Positions 9,452-19,380 of a stretch of 64,000 nucleotides of DNA are shown one piece after another. Under the pieces are notes generated by a model that worked only from the letters and a program-made list of their open reading frames with translations, was not told the DNA's origin and did no database searches. Every line of letters begins with the position of its first letter. Position 1 is the stretch's first letter. Location of the stretch: the NCBI RefSeq assembly GCF_032595075.1, contig NZ_CP118735.1, forward strand, positions 2,136,001-2,200,000, read 5' to 3'. The DNA comes from Streptococcus sp. 29887 (GTDB lineage Bacteria > Bacillota > Bacilli > Lactobacillales > Streptococcaceae). The position numbers and the translations under genes are program-made.

Positions 9452-10054
9452 ATGAAACTTCTAGGACTTGTCGGAACCAACTCCGCTCGCTCAACCAACC
9501 GCAAACTCTTGCAGTACATCAAACAGCATTTCGCTGACAAGGCAGATATTGAATTGGTTGAAATCAAGGACCTTCCAGTCTTCAATAAACCGGCTAATCG
9601 TGAACTGCCAGAAAGTGTTAAAGAATTAGTTGCAAAGATTGAAAGTGCTGATGGTGTCATCATCGGAACACCTGAGTATGACCACTCGATCCCCGCTGTT
9701 CTTATGAATGCACTAGCTTGGGTATCATATGGAGTCTACCCTATGCTTAACAAGCCGGTTATGATTACAGGTGCCTCATACGGAACACTCGGTTCTTCCC
9801 GTGCTCAATTGCAACTACGCCAAATTCTCAATGCTCCTGAACTCAAAGCTACTGTTTTACCAGATGAGTTCTTACTATCTAATTCCATGAAAGCCTTTGA
9901 TACAAACGGTGAGCTCATTGATTTAGAAATCAGTCAAAAACTGGATGCCATTTTTGATGACTTCCGTCTCTTTGTCAAGATGACAAGTAAACTGTCTAGC
10001 GCCAAAGAGTTACTTCAAAAAGAAGCTGAAAACTTTGACTGGGAAAACTTGTAA
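9452..10054 (+). CDS. NADPH-dependent FMN reductase family protein
   Basis: This 200-residue flavodoxin-fold protein begins MKLLGLVGTNSARSTNR, a phosphate-binding loop of the FMN_red family. It also contains GTPEYDHSIPAVLMNALAW, the conserved flavin-site block. The start is the ATG at 9452 behind AGAGAGAAG; an upstream in-frame ATG at 9413 lies on the -10 box and is rejected. It is followed after 15 nt by a larger paralogue, so the two are co-transcribed. Such enzymes reduce FMN, quinones or azo compounds; the substrate here is unknown. Confidence 0.85.
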   Translation: MKLLGLVGTNSARSTNRKLLQYIKQHFADKADIELVEIKDLPVFNKPANRELPESVKELVAKIESADGVIIGTPEYDHSIPAVLMNALAWVSYGVYPMLNKPVMITGASYGTLGSSRAQLQLRQILNAPELKATVLPDEFLLSNSMKAFDTNGELIDLEISQKLDAIFDDFRLFVKMTSKLSSAKELLQKEAENFDWENL

Positions 10055-10069
10055 GAGAGGAGAACAATC

Positions 10070-11305
10070 ATGAAATTTGTCGGAATCGTCGGGTCTAATG
10101 CAGACCAATCTTATAACCGCATGCTATTGCAATTTATTCAACGCCACTTTAAAGTAAAATTTGAATTAGAGCTTTTGGAAATCAAAGATGTCCCAATGTT
10201 CAATCAGGACGAAGACCAGTCTAATAGTTTTGCGATCCAATACCTTTACAACAAAATCACACGTGCTGATGGTGTCATCATTGCTACACCTGAGCACAAC
10301 CACACCATCACACCTGCTCTTAAAAGTACTCTAGAGTGGCTCAGTTTCAATTTACATCCATTTGAAAATAAACCAGTTATGATTATCGGGGCTTCTTACT
10401 ACGACCAAGGAACGTCTCGTGCTCAAGTCCACTTGAGAAAAATTTTGGACGCTCCAGGTGTCAATGCCTACACGTTGCCAGGTAATGAATTCCTCCTTGG
10501 TAAAGCGAAAGAAGCTTTTGATGATAAAGGGAACATTATCAATGAAGGGACTGTGAAATTCTTGGAAAGCTGTCTAGACAACTTTATCAAGTATGTCGGC
10601 GTTGTATCTAAATTGAAACAACCCAAGCCAATTGCACCAGAAGATTTAGACTGTAACCATCCAATCGCAACGACCATCACAGGTGTGGATCCAGATGATC
10701 CAGACTGGTTGGAAAAAGCTGCCAAACAGGTCAATGCCGTTGAGGGAAATACCTATGTGAAATTGGACAACGGTCTCCTCACCGTAGACCAACTCAATAT
10801 GTTCCTCAATGCGATGCCATTTGAATTGACCTATGCAGATGATAATAACCAATTCCTCTACTACAACAACAAGCACCAGGAGCCAAATACCATGTTGGGT
10901 AAACGGGTACTTGCTCAAGTAGGAAATCGCCTATCAACTGTCCACGGTACGCTACCTCCTGCCCGCATGAAGAATGTTGAATGGGTTGTCGGTACCTTGC
11001 GTAATGGTAACCAAGAATATGTTCGTACCATTGTACCCGGTACCCCTGCTGAAATTATCAATACCCACAACTACCAAGCTATGTACTATCCTGATGGATC
11101 CTACGCTGGTATCAATGAAATTATCTTTAATTTCAAACCATGGCTAGATTGGTATCTTGAAGCTACTGGTCAACGCTTAGTTGGTGGTTCGGGAACTGCC
11201 GCAGCTCCTGCACATGTTGACGCAACCTCTGGTGCATCAGATGCTGGTAGCGCCCCTGCTACTTCCACACCGACAGATGCAGATTCTGGTGCATCCGCTC
11301 ACTAA
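10070..11305 (+). CDS. FMN reductase fused to a C-terminal PAS domain
   Basis: This is a 411-residue protein. Residues 1-180 repeat the flavodoxin fold of the preceding gene ([30 protein letters not shown]). A linker contains [12 protein letters not shown]. Residues about 235-365 form a PAS domain of the type found in DUF438-like proteins ([48 protein letters not shown]). The last about 40 residues are low-complexity Ala/Ser/Thr/Asp. The PAS domain could hold haem or flavin or sense redox; this is inference. A good AGGAGA precedes the ATG. A terminator follows. Confidence 0.82.
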   Translation: MKFVGIVGSNADQSYNRMLLQFIQRHFKVKFELELLEIKDVPMFNQDEDQSNSFAIQYLYNKITRADGVIIATPEHNHTITPALKSTLEWLSFNLHPFENKPVMIIGASYYDQGTSRAQVHLRKILDAPGVNAYTLPGNEFLLGKAKEAFDDKGNIINEGTVKFLESCLDNFIKYVGVVSKLKQPKPIAPEDLDCNHPIATTITGVDPDDPDWLEKAAKQVNAVEGNTYVKLDNGLLTVDQLNMFLNAMPFELTYADDNNQFLYYNNKHQEPNTMLGKRVLAQVGNRLSTVHGTLPPARMKNVEWVVGTLRNGNQEYVRTIVPGTPAEIINTHNYQAMYYPDGSYAGINEIIFNFKPWLDWYLEATGQRLVGGSGTAAAPAHVDATSGASDAGSAPATSTPTDADSGASAH

Positions 11306-11318
11306 TCGTTCACATATA

Positions 11319-11349
11319 GGTGCTGGGCTTTCTGCCCAGCACCTCTTCT
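11319..11349 (+). terminator. Terminator after the FMN reductase operon
   Basis: GGTGCTGGGC and GCCCAGCACC form a 10-bp perfect stem with a 5-nt loop, followed by TCTTCT. The T tail is weak but the stem is very stable. Confidence 0.75.
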
Positions 11350-11391
11350 CAGAGTTCATGTCAACATCTCAGCGCAGTAGTTGATTGGCTT

Positions 11392-11443
11392 AAACAGTCT
11401 GGGGGACTGTTTAAGGTTGGAGATAGGATTTGCAAAGCAAATC
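11392..11443 (+). repeat. Intergenic hairpin-core-hairpin repeat, copy 1
   Basis: Stem AAACAGTC/GACTGTTT is followed by the core AAGGTTGGAGATAG and a second stem GATTTGC-AAA-GCAAATC. The same architecture recurs at 11490-11543 (inverted), 35961-36012, 49811-49870 and 49902-49961. Confidence 0.75.
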
Positions 11444-11489
11444 ACAGCAGTTCGTTTTTTACACTCCAAATCTAGCCTCTACGACTGGT

Positions 11490-11543
11490 GCGAACAGAGT
11501 TCGCTTCATTTCCAACCTCCAACTGTCTCCCAGACAGTTGGAG
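11490..11543 (-). repeat. Intergenic hairpin-core-hairpin repeat, copy 2 (inverted)
   Basis: Read on the minus strand: a 12-bp stem CTCCAACTGTCT/AGACAGTTGGAG, the core AGGTTGGAAATGAA, then GCGAAC-TCT-GTTCGC. It faces copy 1 about 50 bp away, so the pair could fold together as one large palindrome. Confidence 0.75.
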
Positions 11544-11554
11544 CTGTACGGGGG

Positions 11555-11657
11555 TGGGAGTAAAATAGTCCAGTGGACTATTTTAGCCCGAACCTACTGT
11601 TTGGAAGCGAGGGGAACTCTTTTTAAACTGGTCGAGTTCTTTCCCACTCCCATATTT
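11555..11657 (+). repeat. Large nested inverted repeat ahead of the formate/nitrite channel gene
   Basis: Outer arms TGGGAGT/ACTCCCA enclose an 11-bp perfect hairpin TAAAATAGTCC-AGT-GGACTATTTTA. ATATTTTT follows the outer right arm, so it may also act as a terminator or attenuator. With the terminator at 11319 and copies 1 and 2, it fills the 390-bp gap before the next gene. Confidence 0.6.
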
Positions 11658-11697
11658 TTCAAACAAAACATTGATCATGATTTCACAAGGAGTTCCT

Positions 11698-12492
11698 ATG
11701 TCACCATTTCAAGAAAAAATTTCAGCTGCAGTTTCAAAAAAAGAAGCCCTTTTTGACGAAAGTCTAGGCCGCTATGCCTTGCGTTCTATGTATGCAGGAG
11801 CCTACCTGACTATGTCAACAGCTGTCGGTATTATCGGAGCAGACGTTATTGCCAGTCAATTTCCAAGTTTGTCGCGCTTTGTCTTTACCTTCATCTTTGC
11901 TATTGGGCTGGTTTTTGTTCTTCTTTTTGGTGGTGAATTAGCCACATCTAACATGATGTATCTCACAACTGGTGCCTACTATAAGCAAATTAGCTGGAAA
12001 AAAGTGACACTGATGCTGCTATACTGTACTTTCTTTAACTTTGTAGGCGCTACTATTCTAGCCTGGCTCTTCAATCAGTCCTTCTCCTACCTCAATCTCT
12101 CTGATAAGAGCTTTGTCGTCAATGCCGTTACCATCAAACTTGGAAAATCTGACTGGAGTAATTTTATTGAAGGGATCACGGCTAATATGTTTGTAAATAT
12201 GGCAATCCTTGGCTTCATGCTCATCAAGGAACAGTCTGCTAAGTTCTTTGTCATCATTTCCTCCATTTTTATGTTCGTTTTCCTCATCAATGAGCATCTG
12301 GTCGCCAATTTCGCATCTTTCATGCTCCTAGCTTTTAACGCTACTCGAAGCAATGTCGAAGCCTTCAATATGATCAATATCCTTCGTCAATGGATTGTGG
12401 TCTTTTTTGGAAATTGGCTCGGAGCCGGTCTCTTTATCGGTATCGCCTACGCTTGGCTCAATCAAACCAAAACCAACCATATTGAGCAGTAA
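11698..12492 (+). CDS. Formate/nitrite transporter family channel
   Basis: This 264-residue protein has six hydrophobic segments and the FNT-family block FGGELATSNMMY. FNT proteins are pentameric channels for formate, nitrite, lactate or hydrosulfide; the substrate cannot be told here. The ATG at 11698 with AAGGAG 6 nt upstream is chosen over an in-frame ATG at 11671, which has no Shine-Dalgarno. The gene stands alone, converging on satB across a shared terminator. Confidence 0.85.
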   Translation: MSPFQEKISAAVSKKEALFDESLGRYALRSMYAGAYLTMSTAVGIIGADVIASQFPSLSRFVFTFIFAIGLVFVLLFGGELATSNMMYLTTGAYYKQISWKKVTLMLLYCTFFNFVGATILAWLFNQSFSYLNLSDKSFVVNAVTIKLGKSDWSNFIEGITANMFVNMAILGFMLIKEQSAKFFVIISSIFMFVFLINEHLVANFASFMLLAFNATRSNVEAFNMINILRQWIVVFFGNWLGAGLFIGIAYAWLNQTKTNHIEQ

Positions 12493-12503
12493 GCCTATCA
12501 CAA

Positions 12504-12573
12504 AAACAGCCAAGATAAACCACGTCCTAAACGTTTAAGGATTGTGGTCTGCTTATCTTGGCTGTTTATTTTT
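12504..12573. terminator. Bidirectional terminator between the FNT gene and satB
   Basis: A 15-bp perfect stem AAACAGCCAAGATAA/TTATCTTGGCTGTTT encloses a second imperfect stem (ACCACGTCCT/AGGATTGTGGT). A/T tracts lie on both sides, and the flanking genes converge. Confidence 0.85.
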
Positions 12574-12580
12574 CTATATA

Positions 12581-14365
12581 TTATTCAAACACAAACTGAT
12601 TGTGGTAGAGTTCGGCATAGAAGCCGTTGAGCTTGAGGAGTTGGCTGTGATTGCCTTGTTCAATCACCTTTCCGTCTTTGAGGACGATGATCTCATCCGC
12701 ATTGAGAATGGTTTTGAGGCGGTGGGCAATGACGAAGCTGGTCCGTCCTGCGATAATGGCCTCCATGGCCTTTTGAATTTTGGCTTCCGTTACGGTATCA
12801 ACGTTGGACGTTGCTTCGTCTAAAATCAAGACCTGTGGATCTGTCAAGAGCGTACGGGCAATGGAAATCAACTGTTTCTGACCTGTTGAGAAGACATTCT
12901 CATCATCGGTCACAAAGGTTTCATAGCCCTCTGGCAAGCTCATGATGAAGTCGTGGATATGGGTGGCACGAGCTGCGGTTTCCACCATTTCCTGCGAAAT
13001 GCTCTCATCACCGAAGCGAATATTGTCCGCAATAGTACCCGAGAATAGCACCGACTCCTGCAAAACGATACCGACCTTATCCCGCAAGCTGTCCAAGTCA
13101 TATTCCCGAATATTACGACCATCAAAGGCCACGCTACCACCATTGACATCGTAGAAGCGGTTAATCAAGTTCATAATGGTAGTCTTACCAGACCCCGTCG
13201 GACCAACGACCGCCACCATTTTGCCCTTAGGAGCAGAGATAGATACCTTGTCCAAGACCTTCTGACCTGGCAGGTAGCCAAAGTCAATGTCCTTGATTTC
13301 AACACCTTCTTTTAATTCGGTAAATAGCGGAGCGTTTTGAGGGCGAACTTCCTCAGGCTCATCAAACATTTCCTGAATACGATGAGCTCCTGTAAAAGCT
13401 AGCTGCAATTCTGCCCAGCTGGCAGCAACCTGCATGATTGGCTGGTAATACTGTTGCGAATACTGAACAAAGGTCACCACCAGACCAAGTGCGGCAGCTG
13501 TTTCCAGCGAGCTATCATTGAGAACAATGCTGGAGCCTGCAAAGATAACAATGGCAGTATTAACCAGGCTCATTCCGTTCATAAATGGGAAGAGAATCCC
13601 ACCAAACAAGCGTCCCTTAAAGGTTGTGCGACGAACTTCTTCATTGAGTTCTAAGAAACCATCAATCGTCTCTTCCTGCACACCCTGTACAATAATCGCT
13701 TTTTGTCCAGAAATTTTCTCGTCCATGTAGGCATTGAGCTTAGATACCGCAGCCTGTTGCTTATCCGTATATTTCCGTGATAGGCGGATGATAAGGACCA
13801 AGGCAATCAAGGCAACTGGCGTAGAAGCAATGGTCACCAAGGCCAAGCGAGTATCCTGACGGAACATCATGATGACCATACCAATATAAAGAGCAATGTT
13901 GGTCACTACCTGGGTCAAAGACTGGTTAAAAGCATTTTGGATATTATCCAAATCACTGGTAAAGCGAGAAAGAATATCCCCGTCCTTGTGACTATCAAAG
14001 AAGGCAACTGTCAAACGTTCCAGTTTGCCAAACAAGCCCTTACGCATACGGTTGGTCGAATGAGCCACGATGCGCGTGAAGAGGAGGGTGTAAATCAAGG
14101 TTGCCACGACCGTCGCCGCATAGGCAAAGAAAAGATCGAGCATAACCCCGTTAAAATCAGACAGGTCAGGTTTGAAATCTGACTGACCCATTTGCACCGA
14201 AGCAAAGTAAGCTTGCCCGATTTTCCCCATCTCCGCAATGGCATTTCCAAGGAAAACAGGTGTCTTAACCTGCAAGTAGGTCGCTGTCACAATGGCTAGA
14301 AAAATCACAGCAAAGGACAGTTTATAGCGTTTAAAATAAAACCAGAAAAAACGTAACGTCTTCAT
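12581..14365 (-). CDS. satB: ABC multidrug exporter half-transporter, catalytic-site subunit (SatB type)
   Basis: This 594-residue protein has an N-terminal six-helix exporter domain and a C-terminal ATPase. The ATPase has Walker A GPTGSGKT, a degenerate signature FSTGQ (normally SGGQ), canonical Walker B LILDEATS with its catalytic Glu, and an intact H-loop AHRL. With the upstream partner it shows the asymmetric pattern of heterodimeric exporters such as LmrCD and PatAB. The S. suis equivalent, SatAB, exports fluoroquinolones (established for the family; assigned here by context and similarity remembered, not searched). It directly abuts satA without spacing. Confidence 0.82.
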   Translation of the reverse strand: MKTLRFFWFYFKRYKLSFAVIFLAIVTATYLQVKTPVFLGNAIAEMGKIGQAYFASVQMGQSDFKPDLSDFNGVMLDLFFAYAATVVATLIYTLLFTRIVAHSTNRMRKGLFGKLERLTVAFFDSHKDGDILSRFTSDLDNIQNAFNQSLTQVVTNIALYIGMVIMMFRQDTRLALVTIASTPVALIALVLIIRLSRKYTDKQQAAVSKLNAYMDEKISGQKAIIVQGVQEETIDGFLELNEEVRRTTFKGRLFGGILFPFMNGMSLVNTAIVIFAGSSIVLNDSSLETAAALGLVVTFVQYSQQYYQPIMQVAASWAELQLAFTGAHRIQEMFDEPEEVRPQNAPLFTELKEGVEIKDIDFGYLPGQKVLDKVSISAPKGKMVAVVGPTGSGKTTIMNLINRFYDVNGGSVAFDGRNIREYDLDSLRDKVGIVLQESVLFSGTIADNIRFGDESISQEMVETAARATHIHDFIMSLPEGYETFVTDDENVFSTGQKQLISIARTLLTDPQVLILDEATSNVDTVTEAKIQKAMEAIIAGRTSFVIAHRLKTILNADEIIVLKDGKVIEQGNHSQLLKLNGFYAELYHNQFVFE

Positions 14366-16072
14366 CTATTCCTCCCTCCCTTTCTGTGTTTCGTAGATTT
14401 CACGGTAAACATCGTTCGTCGCTACCAGCTCAGCATGGGTCCCTTGGCCGATCAGACGACCTTCGTCAAGAACCAAAATCTTATCAGCCTTGACAACAGA
14501 AGAAATCTTCTGGGCAACAATGACAGTGGTTGTCCCCTTCAAATCATGGTTGAGAGCCTCTTGGACTAGTTTCTCAGACCTGGCATCCAGGGCAGAAGTT
14601 GAGTCATCCAAGACCAAAACCTTAGGCTCGCCAATCACCCCACGAGCAATGGACATCCGCTGCTTCTGACCACCAGAGAAGTTATTTCCACGTTCTTCTA
14701 CTTGGCTCTCATAGGTATCATCCAAGCGGTCGATAAATTCTTTGGCTTGGGCAATACCTGCGGCCCGCTCCAAACGTTGCAAATCAGCACCAGGTGCCCC
14801 TTGACGCAGGTTGTCCGCAATGGTCCCCGAGAAGAGAATAGCCTTTTGCAAGACAATCGATACCGTATCACGCAGGGTGTTCTTGCTGACTTCTTTCAAG
14901 TCCCGACCACCGATGGACACCGTTCCTTCTTGCGGGTCAAACAAACGCGGAATCAGTTGGGCAAGTGTGGATTTACCCGCACCTGTTGCACCAACCACAC
15001 CGACCATTTGCCCAGGCTCAATCTCAAATGAGATATTTTTCAAAGTCGGCTCTGTATCATGTGGATAGGTAAAGCTAACATTGTCAAAGACAATCTTACC
15101 AGTCAATTCTTCATCCGCCACATCCTTGAAGGTCATAGCAGGCTCCGTATCCAAGACCTCGCTGATACGCTTAATTGAAATCGCCGCACGAGAAGCCTGC
15201 ATCCCCATGAAACTAGTCATGATGATAGCAAACATAATTTGCATGAGGTAGCTCATAAAGGAAGTAAAGCCACCAACTGCTTCCATGTTGGTTTTCAACA
15301 TCCCAGACACCAAGTAAAGCGACGCAAAAATCGCCATATAAGAGATAAACATCATCAAGGGTTGCAAGATAGCAAAACCATAGCCGATAAAGAGATTGAG
15401 ATCCAAGAGTTCATTGGATACCTCCTTGAATTTAGCGTATTGATTTTTCTCCTGAACAAAAGACTTGACCACACGGATTCCACGCAAATTTTCCTTGGCA
15501 ATGCTATTCATCTTGTCCATAAGGGACTGGAATATCCCAAAACGTGGTCCCATTTGCCCCATGACAACTGCCATAATGGCCATAATCAAGACCACCATGA
15601 GAATAATCATCCACCAGAGTTCTGGCATGGTCCGCACTGCCATAATGAAGGCTCCGACAAACAGCAATGGAACCCGCATCAATACTGTAAAGAGCATCAT
15701 GACAAGGTTTTGGATTTGATTGACATCGTTAGTCATCCGAACAACCAGGTTCCCTGCGTTAAACTCTTCGATATTGGCATAAGAGAAGCTTTGGATCTTC
15801 CGAAAGGTCTTCTCACGAATATCCGCAGATACTCCCTGAGAAATCTTAGCTGCTGAAATGGTATTGACAAGCCCTGCTAAAAGACCAATTCCAGCAATAA
15901 TCAGCAGTAATTTACCCACACGAACAATTTCATCCTTGTCATTGGCCAAGACTGCTGTCAAGACATCCTGCAGATAACTAGGTTGCATTAAGGTCGTTGC
16001 TACGACAATCGACGTCAGTAAGACCGATGCTAAGGCGTACCATTTATAGCGTAAAATGGCTTCTTTAAACAT
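14366..16072 (-). CDS. satA: ABC multidrug exporter half-transporter, degenerate-site subunit (SatA type)
   Basis: This 568-residue protein has six N-terminal membrane segments and an ATPase with Walker [10 protein letters not shown] and a canonical signature FSGGQKQ. Its Walker B is LVLDDSTS, with Asp in place of the catalytic Glu, and its H-loop reads VAQKIS, with Gln in place of His. It therefore supplies the good signature but the degenerate hydrolysis site, complementing the next gene. The start ATG overlaps the last 8 nt of the MarR gene, which indicates translational coupling. Confidence 0.82.
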   Translation of the reverse strand: MFKEAILRYKWYALASVLLTSIVVATTLMQPSYLQDVLTAVLANDKDEIVRVGKLLLIIAGIGLLAGLVNTISAAKISQGVSADIREKTFRKIQSFSYANIEEFNAGNLVVRMTNDVNQIQNLVMMLFTVLMRVPLLFVGAFIMAVRTMPELWWMIILMVVLIMAIMAVVMGQMGPRFGIFQSLMDKMNSIAKENLRGIRVVKSFVQEKNQYAKFKEVSNELLDLNLFIGYGFAILQPLMMFISYMAIFASLYLVSGMLKTNMEAVGGFTSFMSYLMQIMFAIIMTSFMGMQASRAAISIKRISEVLDTEPAMTFKDVADEELTGKIVFDNVSFTYPHDTEPTLKNISFEIEPGQMVGVVGATGAGKSTLAQLIPRLFDPQEGTVSIGGRDLKEVSKNTLRDTVSIVLQKAILFSGTIADNLRQGAPGADLQRLERAAGIAQAKEFIDRLDDTYESQVEERGNNFSGGQKQRMSIARGVIGEPKVLVLDDSTSALDARSEKLVQEALNHDLKGTTTVIVAQKISSVVKADKILVLDEGRLIGQGTHAELVATNDVYREIYETQKGREE

Positions 16073-16514
16073 GTTTCTTCTCCTTATAGTGTTGAATATT
16101 TTCTTTTAATTGATCGGCTACTTGTCTAACCAAATCAAATTCTTCTTTTTGAATACCCCAAAATAGAGAATGGTGCATTTCTTCATGGAAGGCTTTCAGG
16201 TGACAGATTTTCCCTTGTCCCTTCTCTGTCAAAACCAACTGCTTATAACGTTTATCAACCTGAGAAGGTAGGACTTGGATAAAGCCATTTTTCTCCATTC
16301 TCTTGACCAGATTGCTGGCAACCGATTTGGAAATCTTTAATTCCGCTTCTATATCTTTGACAAAGGTTTCAAGGTCTGACCGCTCCGCGATGAAACGCAA
16401 GGCCCAGCCCTGTGGACCAGCTAGGTGCTCTACATCGTATTCTTTAGCAATGGTTTCACTGATTTGTTCAATCTGATTGAGCAAGTTCCGAAAATCTGCA
16501 ATGGTATGTCCCAC
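16065..16514 (-). CDS. satR: MarR family repressor of the exporter operon (SatR type)
   Basis: This 149-residue winged-helix protein has a DNA-recognition helix region ([20 protein letters not shown], about 84-103) and a wing ([17 protein letters not shown]). It heads a three-gene unit with satA and satB, overlapping satA by 8 nt. The promoter immediately upstream is covered by two interlocking palindromes, so autoregulation and drug-induced derepression are likely. The start is the ATG at 16514 behind AAAGGAGC. Confidence 0.85.
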   Translation of the reverse strand: MGHTIADFRNLLNQIEQISETIAKEYDVEHLAGPQGWALRFIAERSDLETFVKDIEAELKISKSVASNLVKRMEKNGFIQVLPSQVDKRYKQLVLTEKGQGKICHLKAFHEEMHHSLFWGIQKEEFDLVRQVADQLKENIQHYKEKKHV

Positions 16515-16545
16515 AATAGCTCCTTTCCAATCAATTAATTAGCAT

Positions 16546-16581
16546 GAGAACTATTATAGTTCTCTTAGGAACTATTGTCAA
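16546..16581 (-). promoter_or_regulatory. satRAB promoter with overlapping MarR-type operators
   Basis: On the minus strand -35 TTGACA (16576-16581), 17 nt, -10 TATAAT (16553-16558). A perfect 19-bp palindrome GAGAACTAT-T-ATAGTTCTC (16546-16564) covers the -10. A second one, ATAGTTC-N6-GAACTAT (16557-16576), fills the spacer. Confidence 0.85.
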
Positions 16582-16696
16582 TGATTTCATCTCCAATTTT
16601 CTGAAAATGGTGCCTATTTTCATACTATCTACTGTCAACATTTTTCTTTATCAAAGCAATATTTGACATGACTTGCAAGCTTTTATTTTTTGCTTA

Positions 16697-16705
16697 TGGT
16701 ATAAT
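16697..16705 (+). promoter_or_regulatory. Extended -10 promoter of gpsA
   Basis: TGGTATAAT, a TG-extended perfect -10, lies 36 nt before the gpsA ATG. There is no good -35. Confidence 0.6.
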
Positions 16706-16740
16706 AGTAAAGAAATTAACTCAACTAGAAAGGATTTTCT

Positions 16741-17757
16741 ATGACCAAACAAACTATTGCTATCTTGGGACCCGGTTCATGGGGGACTGCCCTGGCTCAG
16801 GTTCTCAACGATAACGGTCATACTGTCCGTATTTGGGGAAATATTCCCGAACAGATTGACGAAATCAATGAACACCATACCAATACCCGCTACTTCAAGG
16901 ACATTGTCTTAGACGAAAATATCAAAGGTTACAAGGATTTGGCGGAAACTCTAGATGGAGTTGACGCTGTTCTCTTTGTTGTTCCAACCAAGGTGACCCG
17001 CCTGGTTGCCAAACAAGTTGCTCAAGCCCTTAAACACAAGGTGGTTGTCATGCACGCTTCCAAAGGGTTGGAACCAGATAGCCACAAGCGCTTATCTGAG
17101 GTCTTGGAAGAAGAAATTCCTGCAGATCTCCGTTCAGAAATCGTTGTGGTTTCTGGACCAAGCCATGCCGAAGAAACCATTGTCCGTGACTTAACCTTGA
17201 TTTCTGCAGCTTCAAAAGACTTGGAAACAGCTGGCTATGTGCAAAACCTCTTCAGCAACCATTACTTCCGCCTTTACACCAACAATGATGTCATCGGTGT
17301 AGAAACAGCTGGTGCTCTTAAAAACATCATCGCAGTTGGTGCTGGTGCCCTTCACGGACTCGGATTTGGCGATAATGCCAAGGCAGCTATCATTGCCCGA
17401 GGCTTAACTGAGATTACCCGCCTTGGGGTTGCCATGGGAGCCAATCCCCTAACCTACAGTGGTCTGTCTGGTGTCGGCGACTTGATTGTTACAGGAACCT
17501 CTGTTCACTCACGCAACTGGAGAGCTGGGGATTTACTTGGAAAAGGGGAAAAACTCGAAGATATCGAAGCCAACATGGGCATGGTTATCGAAGGGATTTC
17601 TACTACCAAGGCAGCCTACGAATTAGCACAAGAATTGGGCGTTTATATGCCAATCACTCAAGCCATCTACAGCGTCATTTACCAAGGAGCTAGCATCCAG
17701 GACGCTATCAAAGATATCATGTCCGGCGAATTCCGCCATGAAAATGAATGGTCTTAA
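16741..17757 (+). CDS. gpsA: Glycerol-3-phosphate dehydrogenase [NAD(P)+]
   Basis: This enzyme reduces dihydroxyacetone phosphate to sn-glycerol 3-phosphate for phospholipid and teichoic acid synthesis. The 338 residues show a Rossmann loop [10 protein letters not shown] (10-19), SGPSHAEE, and the substrate-site block [20 protein letters not shown] with catalytic Lys. The ATG has AAAGGA upstream. It overlaps the upstream open frame of galU by 10 nt, but the true galU start lies 15 nt downstream. Confidence 0.95.
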   Translation: MTKQTIAILGPGSWGTALAQVLNDNGHTVRIWGNIPEQIDEINEHHTNTRYFKDIVLDENIKGYKDLAETLDGVDAVLFVVPTKVTRLVAKQVAQALKHKVVVMHASKGLEPDSHKRLSEVLEEEIPADLRSEIVVVSGPSHAEETIVRDLTLISAASKDLETAGYVQNLFSNHYFRLYTNNDVIGVETAGALKNIIAVGAGALHGLGFGDNAKAAIIARGLTEITRLGVAMGANPLTYSGLSGVGDLIVTGTSVHSRNWRAGDLLGKGEKLEDIEANMGMVIEGISTTKAAYELAQELGVYMPITQAIYSVIYQGASIQDAIKDIMSGEFRHENEWS

Positions 17758-17771
17758 TAAAAGGAGATACG

Positions 17772-18677
17772 ATGACAAAAAAAGTTAGAAAAGCCGTTAT
17801 TCCTGCTGCTGGTTTAGGAACCCGTTTCCTACCTGCTACTAAGGCTCTTGCCAAGGAAATGTTGCCGATTGTAGATAAACCAACCCTTCAATTTATCTTT
17901 GAAGAGGCCCTTCGTTCCGGTATCGAAGACATCTTGGTTGTAACCAATAAATCCAAACGTTCCATCGAAGACCACTTTGACTCAAACTTTGAATTGGAGT
18001 ATAACCTAAAGGAAAAAGGGAAAGAGGATCTTTTGAAATTGGTTGATGATGCGACAGCCATTCGTCTACACTTCATTCGCCAAAGCTATCCAAAAGGGTT
18101 GGGTGACGCAGTCTTACAGGCCAAGGCCTTTGTTGGGAATGAGCCATTTGTCGTAATGCTGGGCGATGACCTTATGGACATCACAGACGACACTGTCAAA
18201 CCAATTACCAAACAGCTAATTGAAGACTACGAAGCAACCCATGCCTCAACACTAGCGGTTATGCCTGTTCCCCACGAAGAAGTATCATCTTATGGTGTCA
18301 TTGCCCCTCAAGGCGAAGGTATCAATGGTCTCTATAGTGTGGAGACCTTTGTGGAAAAACCAAAACCAGAAGATGCACCGTCTGATTTGGCCATTATCGG
18401 GCGCTACTTGCTAACTCCTGAAATCTTCAAAATATTAGAAAATCAAGAACCAGGTGCAGGCAACGAAATTCAGTTGACAGATGCCATTGACACCCTCAAC
18501 AAAACCCAGCGTGTATTTGCTCGTGAATTCACAGGAAAACGGTACGATGTCGGAGATAAATTTGGCTTTATGAAAACATCGATTGACTACGCCTTGACCC
18601 ACCCACAAGTCAAAGATGATGTCAAAGACTATATCATCGACCTTGCCAAACAGTTACAAACTGAAGAAGAAAAGTAA
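17772..18677 (+). CDS. galU: UTP-glucose-1-phosphate uridylyltransferase
   Basis: This enzyme makes UDP-glucose for capsule, glycolipid and teichoic acid decoration. The 301-residue nucleotidyltransferase has [20 protein letters not shown] with the nucleotide-binding loop near the N-terminus, GDD (metal-binding Asp) near 132, and VEKP. The start is the ATG at 17772, preceded by AAAGGAGATACG. It is co-transcribed with gpsA, as is common in streptococci, and followed by a terminator. Confidence 0.95.
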   Translation: MTKKVRKAVIPAAGLGTRFLPATKALAKEMLPIVDKPTLQFIFEEALRSGIEDILVVTNKSKRSIEDHFDSNFELEYNLKEKGKEDLLKLVDDATAIRLHFIRQSYPKGLGDAVLQAKAFVGNEPFVVMLGDDLMDITDDTVKPITKQLIEDYEATHASTLAVMPVPHEEVSSYGVIAPQGEGINGLYSVETFVEKPKPEDAPSDLAIIGRYLLTPEIFKILENQEPGAGNEIQLTDAIDTLNKTQRVFAREFTGKRYDVGDKFGFMKTSIDYALTHPQVKDDVKDYIIDLAKQLQTEEEK

Positions 18678-18702
18678 AAAACTAGCAACCGCTAGTTTTT
18701 TC
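18676..18702. terminator. Bidirectional terminator between galU and the rhomboid gene
   Basis: ACTAGC-AACC-GCTAGT is flanked by A5 on the left and T6 on the right, and serves the convergent genes. Confidence 0.85.
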
Positions 18703-19380
18703 TTATATCACATAAAATATACCTAATAGCACGGCAATCAAGCTCCAATAACCAATGAAACTGTAGAAAATCTGTTTTCCTGTAAAAAGATCTTTTTCCA
18801 CAAGAGGCGGAAGGAACATCACAACCAAACAACCTCCAACAGCTCCTCCAATATGCCCTGCCATACTAATGGTTGGATTGAAAAGTCCCAAGACCAAGTT
18901 CAATCCCAAAAGGACCATGTAGCGTTGACCAAGAACTTGCAGATAGGGACTACGACTGAATTTCCTCAAGAGTGCCATGGCAGCAAAAAGACCAAAGAGC
19001 GAGGTCGATGCACCTGCACCAACTACATCTGGTGTAAAGAAGAGTACGAAGAGATTTCCCATTATCCCAGACAAGATATACAGCAGAAAGAAGCGCCGTG
19101 CTCCAAACAGTCCTTCTAATTGATAACCCAAACCAAGCAAGGTGATGCTATTAAAGATAAAATGTTCCCAACCAATGTGGACAAAGATAGGGGAAATCAA
19201 GCGCCACAACTGAGTTGGATCATACCGCACAACTTGACCATACATGCCACCAAACTCAAAAATCGTATAGGCTGTAGTGGTCTGCCCAAAGCGAAATATT
19301 TGTATAAATAGAAAAACAAGAGCCGTAGCTGCCAACAAGCCATTGGTCACAGGGTAGCGCTTATCAAAAAGATTCTTCAA
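18703..19380 (-). CDS. Rhomboid family intramembrane serine protease
   Basis: This 225-residue protein has about six to seven membrane spans. The catalytic Ser lies in GASTSLFGLF (about residue 126; the usual GxSG has Thr in the last position) and the catalytic His in GHIGGAVGG (about 177). HIGWEHFIFNSITL in the second span is the conserved His/Asn segment. It overlaps the preceding cyclo-ligase gene by 17 nt, an arrangement seen in other Gram-positives. Its substrates are unknown. Confidence 0.88.
   Translation of the reverse strand: MKNLFDKRYPVTNGLLAATALVFLFIQIFRFGQTTTAYTIFEFGGMYGQVVRYDPTQLWRLISPIFVHIGWEHFIFNSITLLGLGYQLEGLFGARRFFLLYILSGIMGNLFVLFFTPDVVGAGASTSLFGLFAAMALLRKFSRSPYLQVLGQRYMVLLGLNLVLGLFNPTISMAGHIGGAVGGCLVVMFLPPLVEKDLFTGKQIFYSFIGYWSLIAVLLGIFYVI

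Noticed and set aside
11306..11697. Insertion sequence in the 390-bp gap ahead of the formate/nitrite channel gene
   Set aside because: No transposase coding remains; the content is a terminator, two inverted small repeats and a nested palindrome.
15239..15856. 205-codon plus-strand ORF inside satA, and similar long shadows at 5488, 20032 and 42757
   Set aside because: They are antisense to well-supported genes and have His/Gln-rich compositions typical of reversed frames.
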